A stretch of 64,000 nt of DNA from an uncultured Bacteroidales bacterium. Its GTDB lineage: Bacteria > Bacteroidota > Bacteroidia > Bacteroidales > UBA11471. The notes under the pieces were generated by a model. That model was given only the letters and a program-made list of their open reading frames with translations. It did no database searches and was not told where the DNA came from. The stretch is from the NCBI GenBank assembly GCA_947593515.1, contig CANQDQ010000003.1, positions 106,855-170,854 on the forward strand, written 5' to 3'. Position 1 is the stretch's first letter. Every line of letters begins with the position of its first letter. Position numbers and translations under genes: made by a program. Below, in pieces: positions 55,672 to 64,000 of this stretch.

Positions 55672-56496
55672 TTACTTTTTACGTCTTTCTATTATATATT
55701 TGGACGAGAGTTTCTTGGGAGCTCTTGTCTTGAGACCTTTTGCGTAAAGTCCTTTACGTGAACGCGGGTGTCCGCCGGAAGCACGACCTTCGCCACCGCC
55801 CATGGGGTGATCGACAGGGTTCATTACGACACCGCGGTTGCGCGGGCGGCGTCCCAACCAGCGGGAGCGACCGGCTTTTCCGGAGCTTTCGAGTGCGTGG
55901 TCGGAATTGCCTACCGTGCCGACGGTTGCCTTGCAGGTAGCCAATATTTTACGCGTTTCACCCGAAGGCAGCTTGATGATGGCATAGTTGCCTTCACGCG
56001 AAGTGAGCTGCGCGAACACGCCGGCTGCACGCACGAGCGCTGCGCCTTGTCCGGGTCGTAACTCGATGTTATGCACTACGGTACCAATGGGAATGTTCTG
56101 CAACGGGAGGGCGTTGCCTACTTCGGGAGCGGCTTCGGCGCCCGACATGATGGTCATACCTACTTCCAGCCCGTTGGGAGCTATGATGTACCGTTTCTCT
56201 CCGTCGGCGTAGAAAAGCAATGCGATACGTGCCGAACGGTTCGGGTCGTATTCGATTGTTTTTACGACAGCGGGAACACCGTCTTTCTCTCTCTTGAAGT
56301 CGATGATTCTGTATTTGCGTTTATGACCTCCGCCGATATAACGCATGGTGCGGTGGCCTTCGTTGTTGCGACCGCCCGATTTTCTGAATCCTACTACAAG
56401 AGACTTTTCTGGTGCGGTAGCAGTAATGTTGTCGAATGCACCAATAATTTTGTGTCTCTGCCCCGGTGTTGTGGGCTTTAATTTTCTAACTGCCAT
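55672..56496 (-). CDS. rplB: Ribosomal protein L2
   Basis: 274 residues; [19 protein letters not shown] at the start, and the C-terminal [20 protein letters not shown] with the conserved His of the peptidyl-transferase region. Normal length and position. Confidence 0.98.
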   Translation of the reverse strand: MAVRKLKPTTPGQRHKIIGAFDNITATAPEKSLVVGFRKSGGRNNEGHRTMRYIGGGHKRKYRIIDFKREKDGVPAVVKTIEYDPNRSARIALLFYADGEKRYIIAPNGLEVGMTIMSGAEAAPEVGNALPLQNIPIGTVVHNIELRPGQGAALVRAAGVFAQLTSREGNYAIIKLPSGETRKILATCKATVGTVGNSDHALESSGKAGRSRWLGRRPRNRGVVMNPVDHPMGGGEGRASGGHPRSRKGLYAKGLKTRAPKKLSSKYIIERRKK

Positions 56497-56505
56497 TTGT
56501 TATTC

Positions 56506-56796
56506 TTAAATATTGCTATAAAAATCTATCGTATCTCCCTCTTTCAGCGTAACCAGCGCTTTTTTGTATTTTGCGGCACGTCCTTCGATCAAGCCCGATT
56601 TGGTGTAACGGCTTTTGCGTTTGCCGTTTTTCATCATCGTATTGACCGCTACGACGGTTACGTTGTAGAGTTCTTCAACTGCTTTTTTTATCTGTGCCTT
56701 GTCGGCATCGGGAGTAACTGCGAATCCGTAACGGTTGTATTTTTCACCCAGACCGGTTACTTTTTCGGTTACAATCGGTTTAATAATTATTGCCAT
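56506..56796 (-). CDS. rplW: Ribosomal protein L23
   Basis: 96 residues; IIIKPIVTEKVTGLGEKYNR at the start and the loop TMMKNGKRKSRYTKSGLIEG near 55-74. L23 docks trigger factor and SRP at the exit. Follows rplD by 17 bases. Confidence 0.98.
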   Translation of the reverse strand: MAIIIKPIVTEKVTGLGEKYNRYGFAVTPDADKAQIKKAVEELYNVTVVAVNTMMKNGKRKSRYTKSGLIEGRAAKYKKALVTLKEGDTIDFYSNI

Positions 56797-56813
56797 TGTC
56801 GTTTCTCCTTTCG

Positions 56814-57434
56814 TTAAAAGTTATTAATAGCAGCCACCGAACTCTCGGTAAGTACCAGACTTGCGCAGTCGAGCACTTTATAAGTGTTTAGCTCAGAAGT
56901 TGTTACAACTTTCGCTTTCGGCAAGTTACGAGCCGACAAATATACATTTTTATTTTGACTTCCTAAAACCAAAAGCATTTTTTTATCTGCAACTTTCAGA
57001 TTTTGAGCGACAGAAACAAATTCTTTGGTCTTGGGAGCTTCGAATGTAAAGTCTTCTACTACGTAGATGGCGTTTTCTTGCGCTTTCAAGGAGAGAGCCG
57101 ATTTGCGGGCTAATGCTTTTACTTTTTTGTTCAGCTTGAAGCTGTAATCGCGAGGACGCGGACCGAACACGCGACCACCACCCACCATGACGGGCGAGTT
57201 GATGTCGCCGCGACGGGCGCCGCCGGAACCTTTTTGACGAATGAGTTTGCGGGTACTGCCGGAAACTTCGCTTCTTTCTTTGGCTTTGTGGGTTCCCTGA
57301 CGTTTGTTTGCCATATACTGTTTTACATCGAGGTAGATGGCGTGTTCGTTGGGTTCAATGCCGAATACTGCATCGTTCAACGTAACTTTCTTTCCTGTAT
57401 CTTCGCCTTTGATATTATATACGCTCAGTTCCAT
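56814..57434 (-). CDS. rplD: Ribosomal protein L4
   Basis: 206 residues. The extended loop with [20 protein letters not shown] (about 69-88) reaches the exit tunnel. L4 in E. coli represses the S10 operon; whether it does here cannot be seen. Its ATG overlaps the base after the rplC stop. Confidence 0.98.
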   Translation of the reverse strand: MELSVYNIKGEDTGKKVTLNDAVFGIEPNEHAIYLDVKQYMANKRQGTHKAKERSEVSGSTRKLIRQKGSGGARRGDINSPVMVGGGRVFGPRPRDYSFKLNKKVKALARKSALSLKAQENAIYVVEDFTFEAPKTKEFVSVAQNLKVADKKMLLVLGSQNKNVYLSARNLPKAKVVTTSELNTYKVLDCASLVLTESSVAAINNF

Positions 57435-58051
57435 TACTTCTCTATTATTACGATTGAACCTTTACAGCCGGGTACCGAGCCTTTAATAATAAGGAGGTTG
57501 TGTTCCGGCATGATTTTTACCACTTGCAGGTTTTGAACGGTAACCCGTTCGTTTCCTTTTTGACCCGCCATACGCGTTCCTTTGAACACTTTTGCGGGAT
57601 AGGAGCAGGCTCCGACCGAACCGGGTGCGCGCAGGCGGTTGTGCTGACCGTGAGTGGTCTGACCCACACCGCCGAATCCATGACGACCTACGACGCCTTG
57701 AAATCCTTTACCTTTCGACGTTCCGATCACATCTACATAATCGGTGTCGGCAAAAAGGTCGACCGTGATTACGTCGCCGGCTTTGTACTCGGTTTCAAAT
57801 TCTTTGAACTCGGCCAAGTGTCTCTTCGGGGTTACTCCGGCTTTTTTGAAGTGTCCCATTTCGGGTTTGGTGGTGTGTTTCTCTTTTTTGTCGAGAAATC
57901 CTACCTGTACAGCTTCATAGCCGTCTGTTTCAACAGTTTTGATTTGAGTAACTACGCAGGGACCTACTTCGATAACAGTGCATGGAATGTTTTTTCCCTC
58001 GGCACTGAAAACGGATGTCATTCCGATTTTTTTTCCTAATAATCCTGGCAT
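57434..58051 (-). CDS. rplC: Ribosomal protein L3
   Basis: 205 residues; [40 protein letters not shown] (the extended loop near the peptidyl transferase centre) and [20 protein letters not shown]. Normal. Confidence 0.98.
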   Translation of the reverse strand: MPGLLGKKIGMTSVFSAEGKNIPCTVIEVGPCVVTQIKTVETDGYEAVQVGFLDKKEKHTTKPEMGHFKKAGVTPKRHLAEFKEFETEYKAGDVITVDLFADTDYVDVIGTSKGKGFQGVVGRHGFGGVGQTTHGQHNRLRAPGSVGACSYPAKVFKGTRMAGQKGNERVTVQNLQVVKIMPEHNLLIIKGSVPGCKGSIVIIEK

Positions 58052-58086
58052 TTCTCTGTTATTTTAATAATGATAGTTGTTTTGTA

Positions 58087-58392
58087 CTATACTTTGATTT
58101 CGACCTCGACACCGCTGGGCAGTTCGAGTTTCATCAGGGCGTCCACCGTTTTTGCCGTAGAGCTGTAAATGTCGATGAGACGTTTGAACGAGGAGAGTTG
58201 GAATTGCTCTCTCGATTTTTTGTTTACAAAAGTCGAACGGTTCACGGTGAAGATGCGTTTGTGTGTGGGCAGGGGTATGGGACCGCTCACTACCGCTCCG
58301 CTGGCTTTTACGGTCTTTACGATCTTCTCGGCCGATTTATCGACCAAATTGTGATCGTAAGATTTCAATTTGATTCTGATTTTTTGGTTCAT
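58087..58392 (-). CDS. rpsJ: Ribosomal protein S10
   Basis: 101 residues; [40 protein letters not shown] and [15 protein letters not shown]. Also called NusE for its antitermination role. Follows fusA by 21 bases. Confidence 0.98.
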   Translation of the reverse strand: MNQKIRIKLKSYDHNLVDKSAEKIVKTVKASGAVVSGPIPLPTHKRIFTVNRSTFVNKKSREQFQLSSFKRLIDIYSSTAKTVDALMKLELPSGVEVEIKV

Positions 58393-58413
58393 ATTGGTTG
58401 TATCTGTTTTATT

Positions 58414-60540
58414 CTACAATAAATCTACACGACCTTGTACTTCGGTGAGCACCTGTTTTGCAATCTGGGTGCTTACTTCGGCATAGTGGGAGAACGACAT
58501 GGTGGAGGTTGCGCGACCGGAGGTGATGGTACGCAGGGCGGTTACGTAACCGAACATTTCTGCCAAAGGTGCTTTGGCTTTGACGATACGTGCGCCCGAA
58601 CGACTCGACTCCATGCCTTCTACCTGTCCGCGACGTTTGTTCAAGTCGGAAATGACATCGCCCATGCTCTCTTCGGGGGTTACCACCTCTATCTTCATGA
58701 TAGGCTCCATCAGTACGGGTTTGGCTTTTTCGCAGGCTTTTTTGAAGGCTTGGATAGCGCAAACTTCAAAGGAAAGCTGGTCGGAGTCCACCGGGTGGAA
58801 CGAACCGTCGAGGACGGTTACTTTCAGACGGTCGAGGGCATAGCCTGCCAACACGCCGTTTTTCATGGCGGTGGTGAAACCTTTCTGTATCGAGGGGATA
58901 AATTCGCGGGGAATGTTACCGCCTTTTACTTCGTCGATGAATTGGAGACCGCTGCCTTCAAACGTTTCGTCGGCGGGTTCTACGCGCACGATGATGTCTG
59001 CGAATTTACCGCGACCACCGGTCTGTTTCTTGTAGACTTCGCGCAACTCGACGGCTTGGGTGATGGCCTCTTTGTAGGCAACTTGCGGACGACCTTGGTT
59101 GCACTCGACTTTGAACTCGCGTTTCAGACGGTCGATGATGATTTCCAAGTGGAGCTCGCCCATACCGCTGATGACGGTTTGTCCCGTATCTTCGTCGGTC
59201 TTGACGGTGAACGTCGGGTCTTCTTCGGCAAGTTTCTGCAAGCCGAGGCTGAGCTTGTCCATATCTTTCTGGGTCTTCGGCTCTACGGCAATACCAATCA
59301 CCGGAGCGGGGAAGTCCATAGCTTCGAGTACGATAGGTGCATCTTCGGCACAAAGGGTATCGCCGGTGCGAATATCTTTGAAGCCTACTCCGGCTCCGAT
59401 GTCGCCGCAACCGATGACGTCTTTGGGATTCTGCTTGTTGGAGTGCATCTGGAAAAGACGCGACACGCGCTCTTTCTTGCCCGAACGGGTATTCAATACA
59501 TACGAGCCAGCGGGTATTTCTCCGGAATATACGCGGAAGAAGCAGAGGCGTCCCACATAGGGATCGACGGCGATTTTGAACACGAGCGCCGACATTTTTT
59601 CCTCGAAAAGAGGTTTGCGTTTTTCCTCTTTGTCGGGGTCGTCGGGGTTGTGTCCGATGATAGCCGGCGTGTCTTCGGGGCTGGGCAGGTATGCGCAAAC
59701 GGCATCGAGCAGCGTCTGCACGCCTTTGTTTTTGAACGAAGAGCCGCAGAGCATCGGCACAATCGACATACTCAACGTACCTTTGCGCAGAGCGGCGCGG
59801 ATTTCGTCTTCGGTAATCTTCGTCGGGTCGTCGAAATATTTTTCCATGACCACGTCGTCGAATTCGGCGACTTTTTCGAGCATCTTATCGCGCCATTCCT
59901 GTGCTTCTTCTTGCAACGAAGCGGGGATTTCTTCTACGGAGTAGTCGGCTCCCATCGTTTCGTCATGCCAATAGATGGCTTTCATCGTTATCAAATCGAC
60001 AACGCCTTTGAAAGTTTCTTCGGCACCGATAGGCACTTGCACGGGACAGGGATTGGCTCCAAGCACCTCGCGCACCTGACGTACGACTTCGAAGAAGTTG
60101 GCACCCGAACGGTCCATCTTGTTTACATAGCCTACGCGCGGTACGTTGTATTTGTCGGCTTGACGCCATACGGTTTCCGACTGGGGCTCTACGCCGCCGA
60201 CGGCACAGAATGTGGCAACGGCGCCGTCGAGTACGCGCAGCGAGCGTTCTACTTCGGCGGTGAAATCGACGTGCCCCGGAGTGTCAATCAGATTGATTTT
60301 GTATTTCTCACCGCCGAACTGCCACCACGTAGTGGTTGCAGCGGAGGTAATGGTGATACCGCGTTCCTGCTCCTGCTCCATCCAGTCCATCGTGGCGGCG
60401 CCATCGTGCACCTCACCGATTTTGTGGGTCAGACCGGTATAGAAAAGGATACGTTCGGACGTGGTGGTTTTACCGGCATCGATGTGCGCCATGATACCGA
60501 TATTTCTCGTATAACTCAGTTGTTCGTCTGCTTTTGACAT
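58414..60540 (-). CDS. fusA: Elongation factor G
   Basis: 708 residues. GTPase motifs: P-loop [15 protein letters not shown] (about 18-32), [16 protein letters not shown] (about 86-101), and NKMDR (about 140). Domains II-V follow; domain IV contains the tip near residue 580. It moves tRNA and mRNA on the ribosome. It lies between rpsG and rpsJ; tuf is not in this cluster. Confidence 0.98.
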   Translation of the reverse strand: MSKADEQLSYTRNIGIMAHIDAGKTTTSERILFYTGLTHKIGEVHDGAATMDWMEQEQERGITITSAATTTWWQFGGEKYKINLIDTPGHVDFTAEVERSLRVLDGAVATFCAVGGVEPQSETVWRQADKYNVPRVGYVNKMDRSGANFFEVVRQVREVLGANPCPVQVPIGAEETFKGVVDLITMKAIYWHDETMGADYSVEEIPASLQEEAQEWRDKMLEKVAEFDDVVMEKYFDDPTKITEDEIRAALRKGTLSMSIVPMLCGSSFKNKGVQTLLDAVCAYLPSPEDTPAIIGHNPDDPDKEEKRKPLFEEKMSALVFKIAVDPYVGRLCFFRVYSGEIPAGSYVLNTRSGKKERVSRLFQMHSNKQNPKDVIGCGDIGAGVGFKDIRTGDTLCAEDAPIVLEAMDFPAPVIGIAVEPKTQKDMDKLSLGLQKLAEEDPTFTVKTDEDTGQTVISGMGELHLEIIIDRLKREFKVECNQGRPQVAYKEAITQAVELREVYKKQTGGRGKFADIIVRVEPADETFEGSGLQFIDEVKGGNIPREFIPSIQKGFTTAMKNGVLAGYALDRLKVTVLDGSFHPVDSDQLSFEVCAIQAFKKACEKAKPVLMEPIMKIEVVTPEESMGDVISDLNKRRGQVEGMESSRSGARIVKAKAPLAEMFGYVTALRTITSGRATSTMSFSHYAEVSTQIAKQVLTEVQGRVDLL

Positions 60541-60565
60541 CGTTGTTTCCTTTACTGATTAAAGA

Positions 60566-61042
60566 TTAAAATCTGAAATGTGCAAAAGCACGGTTTGCCT
60601 CAGCCATCTTGTGCATATCCTCCTTGCGTTTGAATGCACCGCCCTGTTCGTTATAGGCATCGACAATTTCGGCAGCCAGTTTTTCTGCCATCGTCTTGCC
60701 GCCTCTTTTACGGGCGTATTGTATCAGATTTTTCATCGAGATAGACTCTTTGCGGTCGGGACGGATTTCCGTAGGAACTTGGAAAGTGGCACCGCCCACA
60801 CGGCGGGATTTCACTTCTACTTGGGGTGTAATATTGTCCAACGCTTTTTTCCAGATTTCGAGAGCGGATTTCTCTTCGTTGGAAAGTTTTGCCTTCACCG
60901 TATCCAGTGCAGTATAAAATATGGTATAAGCAATATTTTTCTTGCCGTCATACATCAAGTGATTGACAAATTTCGTAACTTTCACATCACTGTACACGGG
61001 ATCGGGTAATATAACCCGTTTCTTGGGTTTTGCTTTTCTCAT
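60566..61042 (-). CDS. rpsG: Ribosomal protein S7
   Basis: 158 residues; [20 protein letters not shown], and [20 protein letters not shown] (about 82-101). S7 organises the 30S head and the mRNA exit. It follows rpsL with a 145-base gap in which I see no gene and only short palindromes. Confidence 0.98.
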   Translation of the reverse strand: MRKAKPKKRVILPDPVYSDVKVTKFVNHLMYDGKKNIAYTIFYTALDTVKAKLSNEEKSALEIWKKALDNITPQVEVKSRRVGGATFQVPTEIRPDRKESISMKNLIQYARKRGGKTMAEKLAAEIVDAYNEQGGAFKRKEDMHKMAEANRAFAHFRF

Positions 61043-61187
61043 TATTTTTCTAAATTAATGTTTTTGTTTTTGGTTGCTTTTCACATCTTCAACGATGCCC
61101 TCCGACATCATTTACTCAACCTGAATCAGCCTATCCAATAAACTCAAACAGTGTTTGACACTAAGTTTACTTGGGGTTCTCCGCTAT

Positions 61188-61583
61188 TTATTTCTTGGCA
61201 GGAGCAGCACCGGCTTTGGGTCGTTTGGCACCGTATTTGGAACGACGCTGCGTGCGACCGTTTACGCCCGCCGTATCCAATGTACCGCGAACGATGTGGT
61301 AACGTACACCGGGAAGATCTTTCACACGACCGCCGCGCACCAATACTATCGAGTGCTCCTGCAAGTTGTGTCCTTCACCCGGAATATACGAATTCACCTC
61401 TTTTCCATTGGTCAGACGTACACGTGCTACCTTACGCATTGCAGAGTTAGGTTTCTTGGGAGTCGTCGTGTAAACTCTCACGCACACACCGCGTCTTTGG
61501 GGACACGAATCGAGTGCAGGAGATTTACTCTTATCTTCCAAAACTACCCGCCCTTTTCTTACTAATTGCTGAATTGTAGGCAT
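61188..61583 (-). CDS. rpsL: Ribosomal protein S12
   Basis: 131 residues. [20 protein letters not shown] at the start, [20 protein letters not shown] (about 39-58) and [20 protein letters not shown] (about 83-102). The two lysine positions tied to streptomycin resistance (PKKPNS and VKDLP) are wild-type. First gene of the 18-kb ribosomal cluster. Confidence 0.98.
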   Translation of the reverse strand: MPTIQQLVRKGRVVLEDKSKSPALDSCPQRRGVCVRVYTTTPKKPNSAMRKVARVRLTNGKEVNSYIPGEGHNLQEHSIVLVRGGRVKDLPGVRYHIVRGTLDTAGVNGRTQRRSKYGAKRPKAGAAPAKK

Positions 61584-61724
61584 CTTTTAGTTTTTTTTAA
61601 TTCTTGAAATCTTCTTTTTTATTCGTTTGTCTTTTTTGTCTTTCTTTTCAGTAGAAAGCGCATATCATACTCATTTACAATTTCTTGCAAAACAAGCACG
61701 ATATTTCTTTCGCGAAAAACATCG

Positions 61725-61756
61725 CAAAGATACAAACTAAATCTTTATCCGCCAAA
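61725..61756 (-). promoter_or_regulatory. Promoter of the ribosomal protein cluster
   Basis: On the minus strand TTTG (61753-61756) and TATCTTTG (61725-61732) are 20 bases apart, a close match to the Bacteroidota promoter. The predicted start is about 130 bases before rpsL, leaving an untranslated leader where feedback could act, though I see no clear riboswitch. The -7 region reads GTATCTTTGC. Confidence 0.78.
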
Positions 61757-62132
61757 CAAAAACGCGAATAAATCTGCACTTTTTTTCGAGAAAGATTTTT
61801 CGGAGAGTAGAATTTCAGAATTCCCCTCCGATTTTTTCTCCGGCATTCATTCCGGTAATTTTTCAGAACATTGCGAAAGAAATCCGTGCTATTTCGTATT
61901 TTTGCCGTTAGAAACTACAAAAATCGAGTAATTCATTGAATGACAGAAGCAAATAAAGGCTGACAGAGGCGACAGGTTACGATTTGGTTACATACAGACT
62001 GCATCGCATTTCAGTCATTTGCGCATGTCAAAATAACTCTCTGGACAAATGTATATCAAAATAATCGAAACGCAAAGGATTCGCTGCATAAATTCATTGC
62101 GAATTGAAAAATTATCTGATAATCAGCATCGT
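61757..62132. other. Intergenic region with no gene found
   Basis: No convincing reading frame. It is AT-rich and lies between the ribosomal promoter and the accessory segment. One 10-base match to the CTnDOT-type core pattern GTANNTTTGC (also a possible promoter box) is at 61896-61905 on the + strand. Confidence 0.6.
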
Positions 62133-62234
62133 TTAATCATCGGAATACCCTTGTTGTCCTAACCTCCGCCAAGCGTATTCCGAACTGACGGCACGGCAGA
62201 AGGGTTCCCCTTTTTCTTTGAAACGGGGTACCAT
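62133..62234 (-). CDS. Possible 33-residue ORF, mobile-element remnant
   Basis: An open frame starts at ATG 62232-62234 (VPRFKEKGEPFCRAVSSEYA) and ends at TAA 62133-62135. Its composition (WRRLGQQGYSDD) is protein-like, but the short length and lack of a family mean it may be a leftover of a longer gene or not expressed. Confidence 0.3.
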   Translation of the reverse strand: MVPRFKEKGEPFCRAVSSEYAWRRLGQQGYSDD

Positions 62235-62276
62235 TCTTTCATTTCAATCGCACATCCATGTGCGGCTTGTTTTTTT

Positions 62277-62528
62277 CTATTCCTCCGCCTCTTTGGGGTT
62301 TCTCCTCCACTTTTTGACCGTCTTTGCTCCGTCGGCCGGCTTTCCGTTGTCGTCGGGCAAAGGTGTTTCCGGATTCCCTGACGGCACGGCAAGGTCGTGC
62401 GGCGGAGCCGTTTGGGCGACAATCTCCACGCCTGCGGGTAGTATTCTCGCCAAAAACCTTGCCGCGCCTGAATCCTTCACCTTATACGCCCTTGAAACGA
62501 AAACGACCGACACAACGGAAAGACGCAT
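62277..62528 (-). CDS. Hypothetical protein in the accessory region
   Basis: 83 residues from ATG 62526-62528 (RLSVVSVVFVSRAYKVKDSG) to a stop at 62277. The N-terminal part is mildly hydrophobic; the rest has AARFLARILPAGVEIVAQTA and a Pro/Asp-rich stretch ending KKWRRNPKEAEE. I do not recognise it. A competing + strand frame covers the same region and looks less protein-like. Confidence 0.4.
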   Translation of the reverse strand: MRLSVVSVVFVSRAYKVKDSGAARFLARILPAGVEIVAQTAPPHDLAVPSGNPETPLPDDNGKPADGAKTVKKWRRNPKEAEE

Positions 62529-62620
62529 CAAAAAAAATGTCGGATTCACAGAGGCGGAAACAGTAGAAACTCAAACTCCCTCCACTCAGGAATCCGCATC
62601 AGTCAAAAAAAGCAAAGACG

Positions 62621-62770
62621 ATGAAAGCAAGGACGAAAACAGCGGTATGGGTAACGGCGGCAATCCTCTGTCCGGCAATGTTCGGCGGGAGTGCATGGAC
62701 GTGGGCGCAGGCCTCTTCATCGGCGCAATGCTCTATTTATTCTTTATCCAAACAAGTCATTAACCGATAA
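62621..62770 (+). CDS. Small secreted protein (49 residues)
   Basis: ATG 62621 to TAA 62768-62770. It has a textbook signal peptide (KARTKTAVWVTAAILCPAMF) with a cleavage site after AWTWAQ, leaving about 20 residues (SSSAQCSIYSLSKQVINR). It ends 13 bases before the next gene in the same strand, as an operon. No family recognised; small secreted proteins are often found next to conjugative genes. Confidence 0.5.
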   Translation: MKARTKTAVWVTAAILCPAMFGGSAWTWAQASSSAQCSIYSLSKQVINR

Positions 62771-62783
62771 ATATATTCAGATT

Positions 62784-63374
62784 ATGCGTACAGAAACAAG
62801 GACATACACGATTTACACCTTGTCCGAACTTACGGAAGAGGCCAGGCAAAAGGCTTATTCGGATTGGTTGAGACATTCCGAATACGATTGGGCAGACGAG
62901 AATGCCGCCGCACTCAAAAAATTCGAGCAGATATTCAATATCGAGGTGCGGAGCTGGAATTACGACGGCTGCACATACGGCTACCGCTTTGTTTCCCATT
63001 ATTCGGGCGAGGTGGAGGAAATGCACGGGGCGCGTTTGGTCGTCTATCTGATGAACAACTATTGGCATCATCTGTTCCTGCGGAAAACATACCGCAACAA
63101 GGATTTTACGCACAAACGGTCCAGCCGGATATTTTACGATACGGACTGCGTATTGACGGGGTACTGCGCCGACAATGCATTGCTGCGCCCGATATACGAT
63201 TATCTCCGCCGTCCCGACGGAACGACCTTTTACGACCTCCTCGACCGTTGTCTGGACTCTTTCTTCCGCTATTGCCGCGAGGATGTTCAGTTCTGCCAAA
63301 GCGAGGAAGCCTTCCGTGAGAATGCCGCAGCCAATGATTGGGAATATTTCCCCGACGGAACGATGTATAATTGA
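62784..63374 (+). CDS. Conjugative-element-associated hypothetical protein
   Basis: 196 residues from ATG 62784. It opens with TRTYTIYTLSELTEEARQKA, a pattern I know from uncharacterised proteins carried by Bacteroidales conjugative transposons and phages. The rest is rich in Tyr, Asp and Arg (SRIFYDTDCVLTGYCADNAL; LLDRCLDSFFRYCREDVQF), mostly helical. Function unknown. It is followed 13 bases later by the PcfK-like gene. Confidence 0.75.
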   Translation: MRTETRTYTIYTLSELTEEARQKAYSDWLRHSEYDWADENAAALKKFEQIFNIEVRSWNYDGCTYGYRFVSHYSGEVEEMHGARLVVYLMNNYWHHLFLRKTYRNKDFTHKRSSRIFYDTDCVLTGYCADNALLRPIYDYLRRPDGTTFYDLLDRCLDSFFRYCREDVQFCQSEEAFRENAAANDWEYFPDGTMYN

Positions 63375-63387
63375 ACACTGCCCGACG

Positions 63388-63591
63388 ATGAAAGGAACCG
63401 ATTGTTTCAAGAGTACACTCCGAACCTATTTGGAGTACAGGGCAAGCACGGACGAATTGTTTGCCGTGCGTTATGCCAATCCGCAGAAAAATCTTGACGA
63501 CTGCGTAACCTATATACTGAACGAGGTGCAGCGGAGCGAATGCAACGGCTTTGCCGACGATGAAATTTACTTCAACTACCAGAATGAATGA
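63388..63591 (+). CDS. Short PcfK-like protein
   Basis: 67 residues: MKGTDCFKSTLRTYLEYRAS, then NPQKNLDDCVTYILNEVQRS and CNGFADDEIYFNYQNE. The start and the CNGFADDEIY motif match PcfK-like proteins of Bacteroidales mobile elements. Those I recall are longer (about 130-140 residues), continuing after DDEIY, so this copy seems cut short. It marks the segment as conjugative-element DNA. Start ATG 63388. Confidence 0.7.
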   Translation: MKGTDCFKSTLRTYLEYRASTDELFAVRYANPQKNLDDCVTYILNEVQRSECNGFADDEIYFNYQNE

Positions 63592-64000
63592 GGCAATAAT
63601 TTCTCCGATATTAATGCAGAATGTTTTTCTTTGACTTTATCGACATATATCATAATGATATGAGTTAATCCGGCTGATGTCAATTTCCCACCATGGGCAT
63701 TAAAAAATAACAGTCGTTTACTGATATTGTCAGATTCTATATTGGCATCTTTCATATAAGCCTTGTATCAATACAAATTTCTCAATAAAGAGGAATGTAT
63801 CTCCGTATATACGTATATAGGGACGTACAGATGATGGTATGTAAAAACGTTTGTACATTTATACATTTTGACGTATGGACGGCCGGACGAACGGACATCT
63901 GTCCGTTTGTGTGCCGGGCCGTATATTTGTCGGGTCATGCAATGATTCATAAGGCGATACCTTTCATTGTTTGTTCATCCGTATAGTCATCCGTTCATTC
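63592..64000. other. Intergenic region, palindromes only
   Basis: No convincing gene. It holds a perfect 14-bp palindrome (63806-63819, TATATACGTATATA), a 7-bp-arm dyad (63891-63906, ACGGACA TC TGTCCGT) and a TATATTTG box (63922-63929), so it looks like a regulatory region that leads into a gene beyond the right edge. Confidence 0.6.

Noticed and set aside
58435..60537. 700-codon + strand open frame opposite fusA
   Set aside because: Exact antisense of EF-G; its composition mirrors the codon bias of fusA.
62218..62763. 181-residue + strand frame in the accessory region
   Set aside because: Its first half is opposite a more protein-like minus-strand frame, and its last part overlaps a different frame with a perfect signal peptide (62621-62770).

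Overview
The window is chromosomal DNA from a member of the Bacteroidales (phylum Bacteroidota). Evidence: a SusC/SusD outer-membrane pair, three type IX secretion (T9SS) genes (porU, porV, porT), the fused murF-alr gene, a PorT-like barrel, and many copies of the Bacteroidota -7 promoter box TAnnTTTG. T9SS plus an estimated GC near 50% suggests a Barnesiellaceae, Tannerellaceae or Porphyromonadaceae relative rather than a typical gut Bacteroides, but I cannot fix the genus.

Layout. 1-0.9 kb: the 3' end of an unknown gene, then a HigBA toxin-antitoxin pair. 0.96-5.5 kb (-): topoisomerase IV subunit A, a beta-barrel-like secreted protein and an S41 lipoprotein peptidase. 5.65-11.8 kb (+): glyS, lemA, an FKBP lipoprotein, a GSCFA-domain protein and murF-alr, closely spaced as one operon; murF-alr carries an in-frame TGA near its 5' end. 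11.9 kb: tRNA-Leu(TAG). 12.0-23.1 kb (-): a peptide-oriented SusC/SusD locus with two zinc metalloproteases and a putative T9SS cargo protein. 23.2-25.7 kb (+): a leucine-rich-repeat cargo protein made of two near-identical 1107-bp units. 25.8-27.6 kb: ferredoxin, porT, initiator tRNA and a PepSY-like protein. 27.7-31.3 kb (-): AddA-type helicase-nuclease and SUI1. 31.4-37.9 kb (+): FAH-family hydrolase, porU, porV, ispF and an unknown secreted protein. 37.9-43.4 kb (-): Na+-dependent transporter, small membrane protein, folP, cdaA (c-di-AMP synthase), a GT39-like glycosyltransferase and GtrA. 43.5-61.8 kb (-): the complete merged str-S10-spc-alpha ribosomal cluster (rpsL to rplQ), with its promoter near 61.74 kb and a strong terminator near 43.5 kb. 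62.1-64.0 kb: accessory DNA with features of a conjugative element, including a short PcfK-like protein.

How the parts fit: PorT, PorU and PorV export and process proteins with C-terminal sorting domains, and several such cargoes (M6 protease, the 15 kb secreted protein, the LRR protein) are encoded in the same window. The SusC/SusD system with its proteases looks designed to break down and import peptides. The rest is housekeeping: cell wall, translation, folate and c-di-AMP, isoprenoids. The most unusual points are the nonsense codon in murF-alr, the 910-bp identical blocks inside the LRR gene, the protease-associated SusCD locus, and the mobile-element edge beside the ribosomal promoter.
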